Assembly (NCBI RefSeq): GCF_028309625.1 | Contig: NZ_JAQMHR010000001.1 | Location: 434,001-498,000 of the forward strand | Source: Trichococcus sp. K1Tr | Lineage (GTDB): Bacteria > Bacillota > Bacilli > Lactobacillales > Aerococcaceae | DNA: 64,000 nucleotides | Direction: 5' to 3' | Part shown: positions 27,500 to 36,668 of the stretch, in pieces | Numbering within the stretch: position 1 is the first letter of the stretch | Layout of the letters: each line of letters starts with the position of its first letter | Position numbers and translations under genes: made by a program | The notes under the pieces: model-generated | Seen by the model: the letters and a program-made list of their open reading frames with translations, nothing else | Told to the model about the DNA's origin: nothing | Databases searched by the model: none

Positions 27500-30400
27500 T
27501 TAACCTATGTCTTCGTAATCTTCAAATTTGACTGATGCCAGGCGGGATACGCCGGAATCCTGCATGGTCACACCGTACAATGCATCCGCTTCTTCCATCG
27601 TGCCTTTGCGATGGGTGATCACGATGAACTGGGTCAATTCGGTTGATGCTGCCAGATATTTCCCGAAACGGGATACATTCGCTTCATCCAAGGCAGCCTC
27701 CACTTCATCCAAAATGCAGAACGGCACCGGTTTGACCTCGATGATGGCGAACAGGAGCGCAATCGCCGTGAAGGCTTTTTCCCCTCCGGAGAGCAGGCTG
27801 AGCTGCTGGAGCTTCTTGCCTGGCGGCTGCGCGACAATTTCAATGCCAGTTTCCAGCAGGTCATTCGGATCCGTCAGCTCCAGCGTCGCTTTGCCGCCGC
27901 CGAATAATTTCGGGAAGGTTTTTTCGAATTGCTTTTTGATCTGGATGAAAGTCTCCTTGAAACGCAAGCGGACTTCATCATCCATTTCGTTCATCGTGTT
28001 CAGAAGGTTCCCTCGGGCGGACAGCAAGTCCGTCTGCTGTTCCGAAAGGAAAGTGAACCTTTCGGAAATGCGGTCATATTCCTCGATCGCACCCATATTG
28101 ATCGGACCCAGCTCTTCGATGTCCTTTTTCAGCTGTTTCACTTGGCGGGCTGCCTCTTCGGGCTCCTGGGTCAATTGATGGTCCTGTTTCGCGGCTTCAA
28201 AGCTGAGATCGTACTCCTCGCTCAAATGCGCAAGGTGATGGTCGATGGCGATTTCATAGCGCCCGGCATTCGTTTCCAGCTTGGCGTGCTCACTCCATAA
28301 TTTTTGGAGATTTTTGTTTTTTTCGTTCTGTTCGGTTTCCTGAACGGCACGATTTTGTTCGGTTTGCTTTTTCCGCTCCCGCAACTGTCTCAAATCTGCA
28401 TCGAATCCAGCTTTTTCTGCAGTCGTGGACTTCAGCTGCGTCGTGATTTCTTGGATGGTCAGCGTCTCCGTATCGGCCAGCTTGGCGACTTGATCTTGTT
28501 TGCCTTTCAGCGAGCTGATGGCTTCCTGCTCCGTTTGGATGCGTTCAGTCGTCAGCTTCACATCACGCCGCAATTGTTTTTCCTGCTCCTGCAGGACCGC
28601 AAGCTCTTGGTCTGCTTGCTGCCGGTTTGACTGGACGTCCTGCAGCAGCTTCAAGCGCTCCTCTTCATCCAGGCTGGATTCCGCTATATCCTTCTGAAGC
28701 TGGTCGATTTCGCTGTTGAGGACGAGCAAATTTTGTTGGGCTTGGGCCAATCGCGTTTGTCTGTCCTCTTTCTCTTCATAGAACATGCGCTTTTCATACT
28801 CATGTGCGGCCGACTCTTTTTCTTTCGTTGCGATTTCAGCTGTCACTTGCTGCAGGGAAGTTTCCCTTTGCTGCAGTTCGAACTGTTTGATGGTCGCTTT
28901 TTGGCGCTTATCATCCAGTTCCTCCTGCAGGCTTTGTTGCTGCAGCGACCATTTCTCTTGCTCCCGCTTCAGCTGATTGTATTGGACGGACAACTGTTGC
29001 ACATAGTCGGTCAGCTTGTTCAGATTGTTTTTGCGGGCCAATAAGGATGCCTCTTGTTGACGCCTTGTCGCGCCACCCGTCATCGAGCCGCCAGCATGGA
29101 TGACATCCCCTTCAAGGGTTACGATCCGATAACGGCTCTGCAATTTCTTGGAAATCTGCAAACCGTCCTGGATATTTGAAGCTACGATCGTTGTCCCCAA
29201 CAAGCTGCTGACGATCGCATTGTACATTTCCTCATGGCCGATCAGCTCATTCGCGAAGCCGATATAGCCGGGACTGTTCGCCAATGTCGTCCGCACAGCC
29301 GTTGGCAAAGACTTGCCTTGGATGACTGTCATCGGCAGGAAAGTGGCGCGTCCCAAGTGTTGGGCTTTCAGAATGCCGATGCATTGGGATGCCGTGCGTT
29401 CATCTGCCACCACGATGTGTTGCATCGTGGCTCCCAGAGCGATCTCGATGGCTAAGGTGTATTTTTCGGGAACTTGGATCAACTCGGCGACGGGTCCGCG
29501 GATACCCGGAACGCTTTCCCTTCTCCTCAGCATTTCCTTTACGCCTTGATAATAACTGGCATAACTGTCGTCCAACTCCTGCTGGCTCTCACGCCGGGCT
29601 TCCGCCTGCTGCAGATTCCGGGTTACGGTATCGAGCTCTGCGTTCAGTTGTTGGAGTTTGGAGACGAGCTGGAAGCTATTTTGTTTGCAGTCCTGCAGTT
29701 CCGATTCCAGATTGGCATTCTCTTCAACAAACCGGACGTATTCCTCATTCAAAGATTGCTGTTTCGCCTTCAATTGGCGCAGATTCTTCCTGAGTTCGTC
29801 GCCTTTCGAAAGGAAACGGTGCTCCTGTTCGGTTGCGAGCGTCATTTCTTTTTCCAGATGGACGGTTGTGTTCCGGTTGCTGGATTGTTCCTGCAGCCGG
29901 TTGATGTAATCGTTCCGGAGTTGCTGGACAAGCTCCGCCTTGTTTTGCGTCAGTTGGGCTTCTTTTTCGGAAAGGCTCGCTCTTTTTTCCGAAAGTTCCT
30001 TCCTCGCTTCCACTTTCCCCGCAAGCTCAGCCCGCAAGGTCGCCAGATTAGCTTTTTCCGTCTTGATCAGCGCCTCTTTTTCAGCGATGATCTGGGCTTG
30101 CTCTTCTTGATTCTTTGAAGAGTACATCGCCCGTTGCTGGAAAACCTGCTTTTGTCCTTCCAGCTGTTCCAATTTCTGGATGACAGTGACGTAACCGGTC
30201 TGCAGTGTTTCCAACTGTTCGTCGCAAACATCCAACTTTTGTTTCAGTTCCTGCAAAGCAGCCTGCGTGTTCGCAAGCGAGCGTTCTTCCGTGCTGATTT
30301 TCCGGTCATACTCGGCCAGCTCGCGTTTGCTCATTTGCCACTGCGCATTCAGCCGCTCAATTTCGGAAGCGGTCAAAGCGATTTCGATCTCGCTTAATGA

Positions 30401-31060
30401 CGCTTTTTTATCCTTGTATGCCAAAGCCGTTTTCCGTTGGATTTCCAGCGGAGCGAGTTGGCTGTTGATTTCGTGCAGGATGTCCTCGATCCGGTTCAGA
30501 TGCTCTTCCGTTTGGGAAAGCTTCCGTTCGGCGCTCGTTTTGCGATTTTTGTATCTGGCTACCCCGGCAGCCTCTTCAAGGATGATCCTTCTGTCCTCGG
30601 GTTTATTCTGAAAAATCTGTTCCACTTTCCCTTGCGAAATCATGGAAAAAGAGTCTTTTCCGATGCCCGAATCCATCAGTAATTCTGTTATGTCTTTCAA
30701 TCTGCATGGTTTTTTGTTGATGAAACAGTCACTGTCGCCATTGCGGTTGTATCTCCTGGTGATGCTCACTTCGCTGAATTCCAGCGGCAGGAATCCGTCC
30801 TCGTTGTTCAGGATGAGGGTAACTTCGGCAATGTTGACAGGTTTGCGTGTCTGCGATCCGGCAAAAACGATGTCGTCCATTTTTTTCCCGCGCAGATTTT
30901 TTGCGGATTGTTCCCCCAATACCCAGCGGACAGCTTCCGAAAGGTTGCTCTTGCCGCTTCCGTTCGGCCCTACTACTGCTGTCACACCTTCATCAAATTC
31001 GATTACGGTTTTGTCGGCGAATGATTTGAAACCCGACATTTCTATTCTTTCAAGATGCAA
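27500..31060 (-). CDS. smc: chromosome segregation ATPase SMC
   Basis: Condensin core subunit that loops and organises DNA with ScpA and ScpB. The N-terminal head has GPNGSGKSNLSEAVRWVLGEQS, then a long coiled coil, a hinge at about 510-660 (VPGIRGPVAELI, GGSMTGGATRR), a second coil, and the C-terminal head with LLSGGEKAFTAIALLFAI and ILDEVEAALDEANV. I place the start at TTG 31060 (reads MHLERIEMSGFKSFAD), because GGAAAGG lies 8 nt upstream and the family begins so. The ATG at 31069 abuts the ribosome site. Length 1186 aa is standard. Confidence 0.97.
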   Translation of the reverse strand: MHLERIEMSGFKSFADKTVIEFDEGVTAVVGPNGSGKSNLSEAVRWVLGEQSAKNLRGKKMDDIVFAGSQTRKPVNIAEVTLILNNEDGFLPLEFSEVSITRRYNRNGDSDCFINKKPCRLKDITELLMDSGIGKDSFSMISQGKVEQIFQNKPEDRRIILEEAAGVARYKNRKTSAERKLSQTEEHLNRIEDILHEINSQLAPLEIQRKTALAYKDKKASLSEIEIALTASEIERLNAQWQMSKRELAEYDRKISTEERSLANTQAALQELKQKLDVCDEQLETLQTGYVTVIQKLEQLEGQKQVFQQRAMYSSKNQEEQAQIIAEKEALIKTEKANLATLRAELAGKVEARKELSEKRASLSEKEAQLTQNKAELVQQLRNDYINRLQEQSSNRNTTVHLEKEMTLATEQEHRFLSKGDELRKNLRQLKAKQQSLNEEYVRFVEENANLESELQDCKQNSFQLVSKLQQLNAELDTVTRNLQQAEARRESQQELDDSYASYYQGVKEMLRRRESVPGIRGPVAELIQVPEKYTLAIEIALGATMQHIVVADERTASQCIGILKAQHLGRATFLPMTVIQGKSLPTAVRTTLANSPGYIGFANELIGHEEMYNAIVSSLLGTTIVASNIQDGLQISKKLQSRYRIVTLEGDVIHAGGSMTGGATRRQQEASLLARKNNLNKLTDYVQQLSVQYNQLKREQEKWSLQQQSLQEELDDKRQKATIKQFELQQRETSLQQVTAEIATKEKESAAHEYEKRMFYEEKEDRQTRLAQAQQNLLVLNSEIDQLQKDIAESSLDEEERLKLLQDVQSNRQQADQELAVLQEQEKQLRRDVKLTTERIQTEQEAISSLKGKQDQVAKLADTETLTIQEITTQLKSTTAEKAGFDADLRQLRERKKQTEQNRAVQETEQNEKNKNLQKLWSEHAKLETNAGRYEIAIDHHLAHLSEEYDLSFEAAKQDHQLTQEPEEAARQVKQLKKDIEELGPINMGAIEEYDRISERFTFLSEQQTDLLSARGNLLNTMNEMDDEVRLRFKETFIQIKKQFEKTFPKLFGGGKATLELTDPNDLLETGIEIVAQPPGKKLQQLSLLSGGEKAFTAIALLFAIIEVKPVPFCILDEVEAALDEANVSRFGKYLAASTELTQFIVITHRKGTMEEADALYGVTMQDSGVSRLASVKFEDYEDIG

Positions 31061-31091
31061 AGAAAACATCCTTTCCGGTGAAACTTGCTTT

Positions 31092-31781
31092 TCATTTTGT
31101 TAGAGATTCCAGAGCGTTCTGTGCCGCTTTCTGTTCGGCGGCCTTTTTGCTTGGTCCTTGTCCCTGGCCCAGCACTTTTCCGAAAGCCCGCACTTCCACG
31201 TCAAACTGCTTTGCATGCGCAGGACCGTCTTCGTTCAGGAGGATATATTGGATATCCACGTCCCCATTCTTTTGCAGTTCTTCCTGGAGGCTGGTCTTGT
31301 AATCCATCACATGTGAAAAAGCATCCTCGTTTAACTTCGTGATCATGACTTGGTTAATGAATTTTCTGGCGGCTTCGATTCCTTGGTCCAGGTATACGGC
31401 TCCGATGAACGCTTCGAATACATCACACAGCAAAGCCGGACGCTGCCTTCCGCCCATATTCTCTTCCCCTTTACCCAAACGGATATAGGAATCGAAATGA
31501 CAGTCCTTCGCGAAAGCGGACAGGCTTGGTTCGCAGACGATCTGCGCACGCAGACGGGTCATTTTGCCTTCATGCCACGTATCATAGGTATGAAACAAAT
31601 AATCGGAGATGACGACTTCCAAAACCGCGTCGCCCAAAAATTCCAATCGCTCATTGTCCTGCAATGCCAGATGACGATGCTCATTCACATAAGATGAATG
31701 GGTAAATGCTTCATGCAAAAGTTTCTCATTCCTGAAAACGATCGAGAAATCAGTTGCTATTTGTTTGACTATTTTTTCCAA
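31092..31781 (-). CDS. rnc: ribonuclease III
   Basis: Double-strand-specific endonuclease for rRNA and mRNA processing. The catalytic domain shows the signature NERLEFLGDAVLEVVISDYL and the second acidic site DVFEAFIGAVYLD. A C-terminal dsRNA-binding domain (about 155-225) ends GQGPSKKAAEQKAAQNAL. The start is TTG 31781, 7 nt after AAGGAGG; the longer frame to 31913 adds an unrelated 44 residues. It leads the rnc-smc-HAD-ftsY operon. Confidence 0.97.
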   Translation of the reverse strand: MEKIVKQIATDFSIVFRNEKLLHEAFTHSSYVNEHRHLALQDNERLEFLGDAVLEVVISDYLFHTYDTWHEGKMTRLRAQIVCEPSLSAFAKDCHFDSYIRLGKGEENMGGRQRPALLCDVFEAFIGAVYLDQGIEAARKFINQVMITKLNEDAFSHVMDYKTSLQEELQKNGDVDIQYILLNEDGPAHAKQFDVEVRAFGKVLGQGQGPSKKAAEQKAAQNALESLTK

Positions 31782-31848
31782 TTCGTTCCCTCCTTTCTTG
31801 AATGGACTCCTTGCTGTCAAGGTACTTTTGAAAATAGAGTCCTTTTTC

Positions 31849-31880
31849 ATTATACGACAAATGCGTGCCATAAGCACGCA
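31849..31880 (-). promoter_or_regulatory. rnc promoter region with inverted repeat
   Basis: A consensus -10 TATAAT lies at 31849-31854. A perfect 7-bp inverted repeat TGCGTGC-CATAA-GCACGCA (31862-31880) covers the place of the -35, which has no good match. The repeat might be an operator or help bind an activator. Confidence 0.45.
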
Positions 31881-31916
31881 AATTTCGTTCTCGAACAGTC
31901 TGCCGCTGTTCATGCT

Positions 31917-31950
31917 AAAAGAGGCCTGGACAAAAGTCCGGGCCTCTTCC
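31917..31950 (-). terminator. opp operon terminator
   Basis: Stem AAGAGGCCCGGAC / GTCCAGGCCTCTT with TTTT loop (one mismatch), followed by TTTT on the minus strand. Confidence 0.85.
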
Positions 31951-31979
31951 TCATTTCTGGTAAATAAACGGAACGCGCC

Positions 31980-33752
31980 TTAACGGACCGGTTCTTCTGA
32001 TGTCAGTTCGATGGTTTCCCATCCTCTGGTTGCCCCATAGCGGATATTGAAGTTCTTGACGCGGTTATTGACGGCAAAAATCTGCGTACGCCAGAAAGTC
32101 GGGATGACAGGCGCTTCCTCGAACAGCAACGCTTGCCATTCTTGATAGATCCCCGTCCGCGCATTTTCGTCCATGGCAACCGCAGCGTTGATCTGATCCA
32201 ACAAAGCATCATTCTTTTCGTTGGTCCAACGGGTGTAGTTAAGAGCACTGCTACGACCGAACATTTCGGTCGGATTGGGATCCATGCCTGTCCCCCAGGT
32301 TGCCTGATAGACATCAATAGCCGGACTGTCGGATGCAAGCATGTCATGGAACTTCTGATATTCAATCAATCTTCCTGTGGCGAGCGAGACATCCAAACCG
32401 ATTTCTTCCCATTGTTGGATATAGTAGGCAACTACCGTTTCCGTTGCGTCTCCCCCTGCAACAGCCGCAAAGTTGATTTCGAGCGGCTCTCCGTCCGGTG
32501 TTTCCCGAAAACCGTCGCCGTCCCTGTCCAGATATCCAGCCTCATCCAGCAGACTTGAGGCCTTCACAGGATCGTAACTGAAGCCAACCGCCTCATCATC
32601 ACTGAATTCTTCGAACGCTGGGGGAACCATAGCGTTTGCGGGCTGCCGCAACCCATCGAAAAGGACCGCAGCGACAAATGCGTTGTCCAGCGCATATGCC
32701 ATCGCTTGCCGCAATGCCGCATCCGCCATTTTCGAACTCAGATTAAGGCTGTTGTCGCCTGATTCAACGTCTTGGGATCCCAGTTTGAACCCGATGTAAG
32801 TTGTCGCCAATTCTTCTCTGCCCAGCAAGGTTATATTGTCGAAATCTTTGTATCTTTCGTAAGAACTTGCCGGCATGACAGCGACGTCGTAATTTCCCGC
32901 TTCCATTTCGGATACGATCGTTGCCGAACCGACTGCTTCAACAAGGATATTATCCAACTTCGGTTTCCCTTTCCAATAATATTCATTGGCTTCGAAAAGG
33001 ACCGACTCGCCCGGAATGATCGCCTTGACCCGGAAAGGGCCCGTCCCTACAGGTTGTTCCCGCAGTTGGGACGAACTCATCATTTCAGCTACAGGGACAC
33101 GTTCCAGTTGGTGCCTAGGCAGCGGTTGGCTCCATAAGGCTCCTCCCGCTTGCAAAAGGGACGGATTCAATTCTTCGAAAGCGATGGTGAGGTGCGTATC
33201 ATCCAAAACCTCGATACCGACAATCGAATCAGTTGTGCCTTCATGGTATTCGGTCATGCCCACGACATTCGCAAAGGCCTCCCCATAAAGGGAACCGGCA
33301 TAGTCCGGATGCCCGATCACCTCATAGGCATAAAGGATATCGTCGACCGTAAGTGCCGCTCCGTCCGACCACTTCAGGTTATCCCGCATAGTGATCGACA
33401 CTGTTTTCAAATTTTCATTGAGAACAAAAGTGGCCATGCCATCTTGCGTAAGCTGAAACTCCTCATCATACGAAAAAATGGATTCATGTGAAAAACCCAT
33501 GAGTTCCTCATCATAAGCATCCTCTGAAAAAACAGGGTTGAAGACACCCTGGAAGGAGGATTCGGCGACTAGAGCATATTTCAACACTCCGCCGGCGATG
33601 GCGGGGGCATCGCTGTTCATGACAGTGTCGAATTCCTGTATGACAGCTGACGAACCAGGCAAGTCCCCGTCCGTTTCCAATAGAACCTCCTTGTTTCCAC
33701 AGCCGGCCAGCAGCGCAGCAAACAAGAAGGGAACGATCATTTTATTCAGCAT
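31980..33752 (-). CDS. oppA: oligopeptide ABC transporter substrate-binding lipoprotein
   Basis: A 590-aa family-5 solute-binding protein anchored outside the membrane. A type II signal peptide ends in the lipobox LLAGC with Cys18 as lipidated residue. The mature part has the two-lobed SBP-5 pattern (for example LKWSDGAALTVDDILYAYEVI and QAMAYALDNAFVAAVLFDGL). It presumably captures peptides for the permease encoded upstream; other SBP-5 ligands (dipeptides, heme, nickel) cannot be excluded. Last gene of the oppDFBCA order also seen in lactococci. A strong ribosome site AAGGAGG precedes the ATG. Confidence 0.92.
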   Translation of the reverse strand: MLNKMIVPFLFAALLAGCGNKEVLLETDGDLPGSSAVIQEFDTVMNSDAPAIAGGVLKYALVAESSFQGVFNPVFSEDAYDEELMGFSHESIFSYDEEFQLTQDGMATFVLNENLKTVSITMRDNLKWSDGAALTVDDILYAYEVIGHPDYAGSLYGEAFANVVGMTEYHEGTTDSIVGIEVLDDTHLTIAFEELNPSLLQAGGALWSQPLPRHQLERVPVAEMMSSSQLREQPVGTGPFRVKAIIPGESVLFEANEYYWKGKPKLDNILVEAVGSATIVSEMEAGNYDVAVMPASSYERYKDFDNITLLGREELATTYIGFKLGSQDVESGDNSLNLSSKMADAALRQAMAYALDNAFVAAVLFDGLRQPANAMVPPAFEEFSDDEAVGFSYDPVKASSLLDEAGYLDRDGDGFRETPDGEPLEINFAAVAGGDATETVVAYYIQQWEEIGLDVSLATGRLIEYQKFHDMLASDSPAIDVYQATWGTGMDPNPTEMFGRSSALNYTRWTNEKNDALLDQINAAVAMDENARTGIYQEWQALLFEEAPVIPTFWRTQIFAVNNRVKNFNIRYGATRGWETIELTSEEPVR

Positions 33753-33767
33753 AGCTCAGCCTCCTTA

Positions 33768-34742
33768 TTATGCTTGCATTTGTTTAGCATCCGCCGCACG
33801 CCGCAATGCCTGTCCGACATAAATGATGCACAACAACACTGCAAAGATGAGTGTGGCTGCTGGTAACCATACCCATACATAGTTCTCAAAAACTGCGGGA
33901 GAAATGGCATAGCGCAGCAAATTGCCTATACTCGGCACGCCGGGCGGCAAGCCTAAGCCCAGAAAACTCAAGCTTGTCTCCATCCCGATATTCCTTGCCA
34001 AAGACATAGTCGTATTGATGATGATCAGTGAACTTAAATTAGGCAGGATTTCACGGAACATGATCAGCAAGTCGTTTGTCCCTGCAGTTTTGGATGCCCG
34101 CACATAGTCATGTTTGGCCTCCGCACGCGTCCGGTTACGAAAAACCTTTGATTTCCCTGCCCAGCTGAATGCGCTCATCAGCAATATGAACGTAATGAGA
34201 TTGTATTCCGATACGATGGATACCAGCACGAGAACCAACACGCTTGCCGGAAGAACCATGATGGATTCAATGGAGCGCATAAGCAGGCCATCCAGGAAAC
34301 CACCGTAATAGCCGGACAGCAGACCCAAACCGATCCCGATGAATCCGGTCAAGACTGTCACGGCGGTCCCGGCCAGCAGCGAGGTGCGCGCTCCCAGCAA
34401 CAGCTGGCCCAGCACATCCCGTCCCGCTTCATCCGTCCCCAACAGATGGTTTTTACCCGGCGAAGCATACCTGTTCAACAGATCCACCTGCATGACTTGA
34501 CTCTCATCAAAAAAAATGGAGCCCACAAAGACCAGCAACAAGAGCAAAACGAGCGTACCCAAAGCAACGACCGCCCACTTGTCTTTTCGGAATTCTCCAA
34601 GCATGCCGCGGAAATCGACAACCGTTTTTGTTTCCTCATTCACTTCGTGGCTCAAACGGTTCTCGCCTACCGCAACGGAGGCAAGCTCCGTTTTCAACTC
34701 TTCCATTCTGCCTGCTTTCTTTTCTTCCTCCGTATTCAACAT
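33768..34742 (-). CDS. oppC: oligopeptide ABC transporter permease OppC-like
   Basis: A 324-aa inner-membrane permease. A cytosolic N-terminal extension of about 75 residues precedes the first helix (WAVVALGTLVLLLLLVFVG). Five further helices follow, with the EAA loop in YVRASKTAGTNDLLIMFREILPN that contacts the ATPases. It partners OppB. Genes are 18 bp apart on the oppB side and 15 bp on the oppA side. Confidence 0.93.
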   Translation of the reverse strand: MLNTEEEKKAGRMEELKTELASVAVGENRLSHEVNEETKTVVDFRGMLGEFRKDKWAVVALGTLVLLLLLVFVGSIFFDESQVMQVDLLNRYASPGKNHLLGTDEAGRDVLGQLLLGARTSLLAGTAVTVLTGFIGIGLGLLSGYYGGFLDGLLMRSIESIMVLPASVLVLVLVSIVSEYNLITFILLMSAFSWAGKSKVFRNRTRAEAKHDYVRASKTAGTNDLLIMFREILPNLSSLIIINTTMSLARNIGMETSLSFLGLGLPPGVPSIGNLLRYAISPAVFENYVWVWLPAATLIFAVLLCIIYVGQALRRAADAKQMQA

Positions 34743-34760
34743 ATCCCCCCTTTCCTCTTG

Positions 34761-35723
34761 CTATCTCACCCTGACGCGCGGATCCACAATGGTCAAAATG
34801 ACGTCAGACACTAATGTGCCAATCAAAGCAGCCAGCCCATAAAACAACAACAAGGCAACGATGACACTGAAATCGCGTGATTCTAAAGAACTGATGAACA
34901 ATCGGCCGATTCCCGGGTAGGAGAAGATATATTCGATAAAAATGCTGCTCCCTATGAAACCGGTTATGTCATAGCCCAACAGAGAAGTTACCGGCATACT
35001 CGCGTTCCTGAAGATGTGCCTCCGATACACCATGCTCTCCGGAACGCCTTTTGAGCGGGCTGTCAGTACATAATCCTCTTGCTTTGCCTCGATGATACCC
35101 GACCTTAAACGTTGGATGTTGCCAGCGGATGCCGAGAGGGCAAAAGCCAGCGCCGGCAACGCTAAGTGGTGGAGCCTATTCCAAAGAGAGGCAAATACAC
35201 TCTGCGTTTCCGGCAACAAGGGCATCCCCCGCGTCGGAAACAATTGCAGTTGAAATCCAAAAAGCCAAACCAGCAACAAGGCAACAATGAAGATCGGTAA
35301 GGCAAAACTGATGCTGTTCAAAAACCGAATGACTTTATCACCCAACGAACCGTTAAAACGCCCTGCATAAATGCCAAGCGGAACAGCGATCAGATACGAC
35401 AACACGAGCGAGGCCATCGCCAACCAGAGTGTGTTGCCAAGCCTTGCACCAACAAGAACACCCACAGGCATCCGGTAAGTGTAACTGAGCCCGAAATCCC
35501 CTCCGAGCATATTTGCGATCCATTCCAGATAGCGAATGTACCAAGGCCCATCCAGGACTGCGCCCGCTTGGATCGCGTCAATGCTGCTCTGATCCATCCC
35601 GGGAATGATCAGCCCAGTCAGCGGATCTCCGGGCATCCATTGCGCCAGTGCAAACACCAACAGACTGAACGCCAACAGTTGCGGAATGATAAAGAAGAAG
35701 CGTTTCAGAATTCTGTTCCACAT
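34761..35723 (-). CDS. oppB: oligopeptide ABC transporter permease OppB-like
   Basis: A 320-aa permease with six predicted helices; the first (FFFIIPQLLAFSLLVFALA) starts near the N-terminus. The conserved extracytoplasmic DPLTGLI region and the EAA coupling loop (DYVLTARSKGVPESMVYRRHIFRNA) are present. Forms the channel with OppC. It starts 2 bp after oppF ends, so translation is coupled. Confidence 0.94.
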   Translation of the reverse strand: MWNRILKRFFFIIPQLLAFSLLVFALAQWMPGDPLTGLIIPGMDQSSIDAIQAGAVLDGPWYIRYLEWIANMLGGDFGLSYTYRMPVGVLVGARLGNTLWLAMASLVLSYLIAVPLGIYAGRFNGSLGDKVIRFLNSISFALPIFIVALLLVWLFGFQLQLFPTRGMPLLPETQSVFASLWNRLHHLALPALAFALSASAGNIQRLRSGIIEAKQEDYVLTARSKGVPESMVYRRHIFRNASMPVTSLLGYDITGFIGSSIFIEYIFSYPGIGRLFISSLESRDFSVIVALLLFYGLAALIGTLVSDVILTIVDPRVRVR

Positions 35724-35725
35724 CG

Positions 35726-36667
35726 TTAACGCTCTCCTTTCGATTGTTTACCGGCAATCCGATGCGTTTCCGACAACGGGATCAAATCCCCAACGCGATC
35801 GTCCTTTGCCAGATAACTCTCCATGCTTTGTCTGTATTCTGATTCTATTTCCCGCCGCAAACGCTTGTGCAACTCCCGGTTGCCCGGATCCAAGTTCGGG
35901 ATTGCGGAAAGGAGCCTTTTCGTGTAGATGTGCTGCGGGTTGAGATAGATGTCCTGCCTGTCTCCGTATTCCACGAACCTTCCTCGGTACATGATGGCCA
36001 ATTCATCGCACATCTGCTTCACGACGCCCAGATCATGGGAAATGAACAGATAGCTGAGTTTGTATTGTTCTTGGATGCGTTTCATGTAATTCAGCACTTG
36101 CGCCTGAACGGAAAGGTCCAATACTGAAACGGGTTCATCAGCTATGACAAATTTTGGCCGCAGCGCAACCGCCCGTGCCAATGCAATGCGTTGCCTTTGT
36201 CCGCCAGTGAATTCGTGAGGATACTTCCGCAGCGACTCTTCCGGTAAACCGACCATTTCCAGCAGTTCCAGCACGCGTTTTTTTTCTTCCTGCTGGGAAA
36301 GCTGCTCAAAATTGTGCAAAGGTTCGGAAATGATCTGTCCAATTTGTTTTTTCGGATTCAGACTCGCACCCGAATCTTGAAAAATCATCTGGACATTGCG
36401 TTTGTGGGCTGATTTCCGCTTGCCTATCGCAGCGGTTACGTCAGTGCCTTCATAAATGATTTGGCCGGCAGTGATCCGCTCCAATCCGACGATCGCTCTT
36501 CCGACAGTTGATTTTCCGGACCCTGATTCGCCCACCAGACCGTAATTTTTCCCTTCTTCCAAGGACAGACTGATGCCGTCGACGGCTGCAAGGCTCTTTT
36601 TGCTGGATAAGAAGCCGCTCTTGAGCGGGTAGTGAACCTTCAAATCTTTGATTTCCAAAAGCCCCAT
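35726..36667 (-). CDS. oppF: oligopeptide ABC transporter ATPase OppF-like
   Basis: A 313-aa ATPase with Walker A GESGSGKST (46-54), an intact ABC signature FTGGQ, Walker B FVIADEP and the H-loop in ISHDLGVV. The C-terminal OppF-type extension (YLNPQHIYTKRLLSAIPN) is present. I use the ATG at 36667 (MGLLEIKDLKVHYPL). It begins one base after the oppD stop. It should pair with OppD as a heterodimer; because OppD has a changed signature, one of the two ATP sites would be degenerate. Confidence 0.94.
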   Translation of the reverse strand: MGLLEIKDLKVHYPLKSGFLSSKKSLAAVDGISLSLEEGKNYGLVGESGSGKSTVGRAIVGLERITAGQIIYEGTDVTAAIGKRKSAHKRNVQMIFQDSGASLNPKKQIGQIISEPLHNFEQLSQQEEKKRVLELLEMVGLPEESLRKYPHEFTGGQRQRIALARAVALRPKFVIADEPVSVLDLSVQAQVLNYMKRIQEQYKLSYLFISHDLGVVKQMCDELAIMYRGRFVEYGDRQDIYLNPQHIYTKRLLSAIPNLDPGNRELHKRLRREIESEYRQSMESYLAKDDRVGDLIPLSETHRIAGKQSKGER

Positions 36668-36668
36668 C

